A stretch of 64,000 bases of DNA from positions 1 through 64,000 of the forward strand of contig NZ_JAJTBB010000065.1 in assembly GCF_021287135.1 (NCBI RefSeq). The letters are read 5' to 3'. The notes under the pieces were generated by a model. The model did not search any database and had not been told where the DNA came from. It saw nothing but the letters and a program-made list of their open reading frames with translations. How positions within the stretch are numbered: position 1 is the first letter of the stretch; each line of letters begins with the position of its first letter. The DNA comes from Acidovorax sp. Lineage in GTDB: Bacteria; Pseudomonadota; Gammaproteobacteria; Burkholderiales; Burkholderiaceae_C. Made by a program: the position numbers and the translations under genes. Positions 63,057 to 64,000 of the stretch are shown here, piece after piece.

Positions 63057-64000
63057 ATGAGCACTCCAGGCACTCCTTCCTCCTCCCGAACCCTCCCGTC
63101 CACAGGGCCGGGCAGCGCCCCCGCAGAGGCCCCCGGCCTCGGCACGCCGGTGCTGCTGCTCATGGCCGCGGCCTGCGGGTTGTGTGCGGGCAGCAATTAC
63201 TTCAACCAGCCGCTGCTGCATTCCATCGCCACGCAGTTGCAGGTGCGCGATGCGTCGGCCGCGCTCATCGTCACGCTGGCGCAGGTGGCCTACGCGGCGG
63301 GCCTGCTCTTGCTGGTGCCGCTGGGTGATTTGCTGGAGCGGCGGCGTCTCATCACCACGCTGATGCTGCTGGCGGCCCTGGGGCTGTTTACCAGCGGGTT
63401 TGCGGGCAGCTACGCCATGCTGGCGCTGGGCACGGCGCTCACGGGGCTGTTCTCGGTGGCGGCGCAGGTGCTGGTGCCGCTGGCGGCCACGCTGGCAGCG
63501 CCGGGACGCAGCGGGCGCGCGGTGGGGCTGGTGATGAGCGGACTGCTCGTGGGCATTCTGGCGGCGCGCAGCGTGGCGGGCCTGCTGTCGGAACTGGGCG
63601 GCTGGACGCTGGTGTACCGCGTGGCCGGCGTGGCCATGGTGGCCGTGGCGCTGGCGCTGTGGTGGGTGATGCCCCGCTCGCAAAACGCGGCGCGGGCGCA
63701 GGGGTATGCACAGGTCCTGCGCTCGCTGGGCACGCTGGCCCTGCGCCACCCGCGCCTGCGCAGCCGGGCGCTGCTGGGCGGGCTGTCGTTTGCCTCGGTC
63801 AGCGTGCTGTTTTCCACCATGGCGTTGTTGCTGGCGGGGCCGGCCCACCGGCTGGGCGACGCAGGCATCGGCCTGGTGGGGCTGGCGGGGGTGGCGGGCG
63901 CGCTCATGGCCAATGTGGCCGGGCGCATGGCGGACCGGGGCCAGGCCCAGGTGGCCACGGCCGCCTCGGTGGGCCTGCTGCTGCTGGGCTGGGGCGCCCT
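63057..64000 (+). CDS. MFS efflux transporter (partial, runs off the window)
   Basis: At least 314 residues are encoded before the window ends, with the frame still open. After a Ser/Pro-rich N-terminus come GSNYFNQPLLHSIATQLQV, LLVPLGDLLERRRLITTLML and many hydrophobic segments, matching arabinose-efflux-like MFS exporters. Its position behind a SoxR promoter and a RidA-like gene suggests it exports redox-active or toxic compounds; that is inference. The next in-frame stop lies beyond 64000. Confidence 0.88.
   Translation, partial: MSTPGTPSSSRTLPSTGPGSAPAEAPGLGTPVLLLMAAACGLCAGSNYFNQPLLHSIATQLQVRDASAALIVTLAQVAYAAGLLLLVPLGDLLERRRLITTLMLLAALGLFTSGFAGSYAMLALGTALTGLFSVAAQVLVPLAATLAAPGRSGRAVGLVMSGLLVGILAARSVAGLLSELGGWTLVYRVAGVAMVAVALALWWVMPRSQNAARAQGYAQVLRSLGTLALRHPRLRSRALLGGLSFASVSVLFSTMALLLAGPAHRLGDAGIGLVGLAGVAGALMANVAGRMADRGQAQVATAASVGLLLLGWGA

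Overview
The window is GC-rich, densely coded chromosome from a betaproteobacterium of the order Burkholderiales. Gene content and short intergenic repeats point to the family Comamonadaceae (Acidovorax-like). That assignment rests on codon use, recognised protein families and a repeat type I associate from memory with this family; no database was searched. I see no phage, plasmid, transposase, CRISPR or rRNA genes.

Layout. 1-5000: the tail of an unknown gene, a tRNA-Ser(GCT), then a leftward housekeeping run cysS / DNA glycosylase / accA / tilS. 5.1-10.7 kb: rightward envelope and folding genes (TPR protein, L,D-transpeptidase, two cyclophilins, lpxH, mtfA). 10.9-13.2 kb: an NHL-repeat lipoprotein. 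13.3-18.3 kb: a probable methionine-degradation cluster, with methionine gamma-lyase (mdeA), a stand-alone pyruvate-dehydrogenase-type E1 (mdeB-like) and two Lrp-family regulators, each divergent from one enzyme gene. 18.4-24.7 kb: mixed metabolic and translation genes (DODA-type dioxygenase, arfB, aroQ, glnS). 24.7-25.8 kb: a lower-GC patch with one orphan gene. 25.8-30.7 kb: small hypotheticals, an M14 peptidase, an SRPBCC protein and a solute-binding protein. 30.7-34.3 kb: a LuxR-type quorum-sensing receptor without a LuxI, followed by an 898-residue beta-helix surface protein with an IPTL-CTERM sorting tail. 34.6-45.9 kb: cardiolipin synthase, M23 peptidase, gltS, rluE, two GSTs with a LysR regulator, and further metabolic genes. 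46-49.1 kb: a DUF1800/DUF1501 pair with Tat-like signals. 49.2-57.6 kb: DHH phosphoesterase, TruC, MgtC, EamA, an AstE-like enzyme and an unrecognised 548-residue protein. 57.8-61.6 kb: a second LuxR-HTH regulator beside a second large secreted beta-propeller/Ig protein with a C-terminal anchor. 61.9-64 kb: soxR divergent from a RidA-like gene and an MFS pump, across a textbook SoxR promoter.

The most unusual content is repetitive DNA. A roughly 60-bp repeat occurs at least nine times. Five copies sit in the same orientation just upstream of gene starts, and three lie inside reading frames (tilS, the signal peptide of the periplasmic cyclophilin, and the mdeB-like E1). A second family forms long cruciform-like palindromes (about 141 bp at 34.5 kb, degraded copies at 28.7 and 36.0 kb), and a related core lies inside a roughly 275-bp element with 31-bp terminal inverted repeats at 43.5 kb that looks like a MITE.

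Start codons were chosen from ribosome-binding sites and family length; several genes use TTG or GTG.
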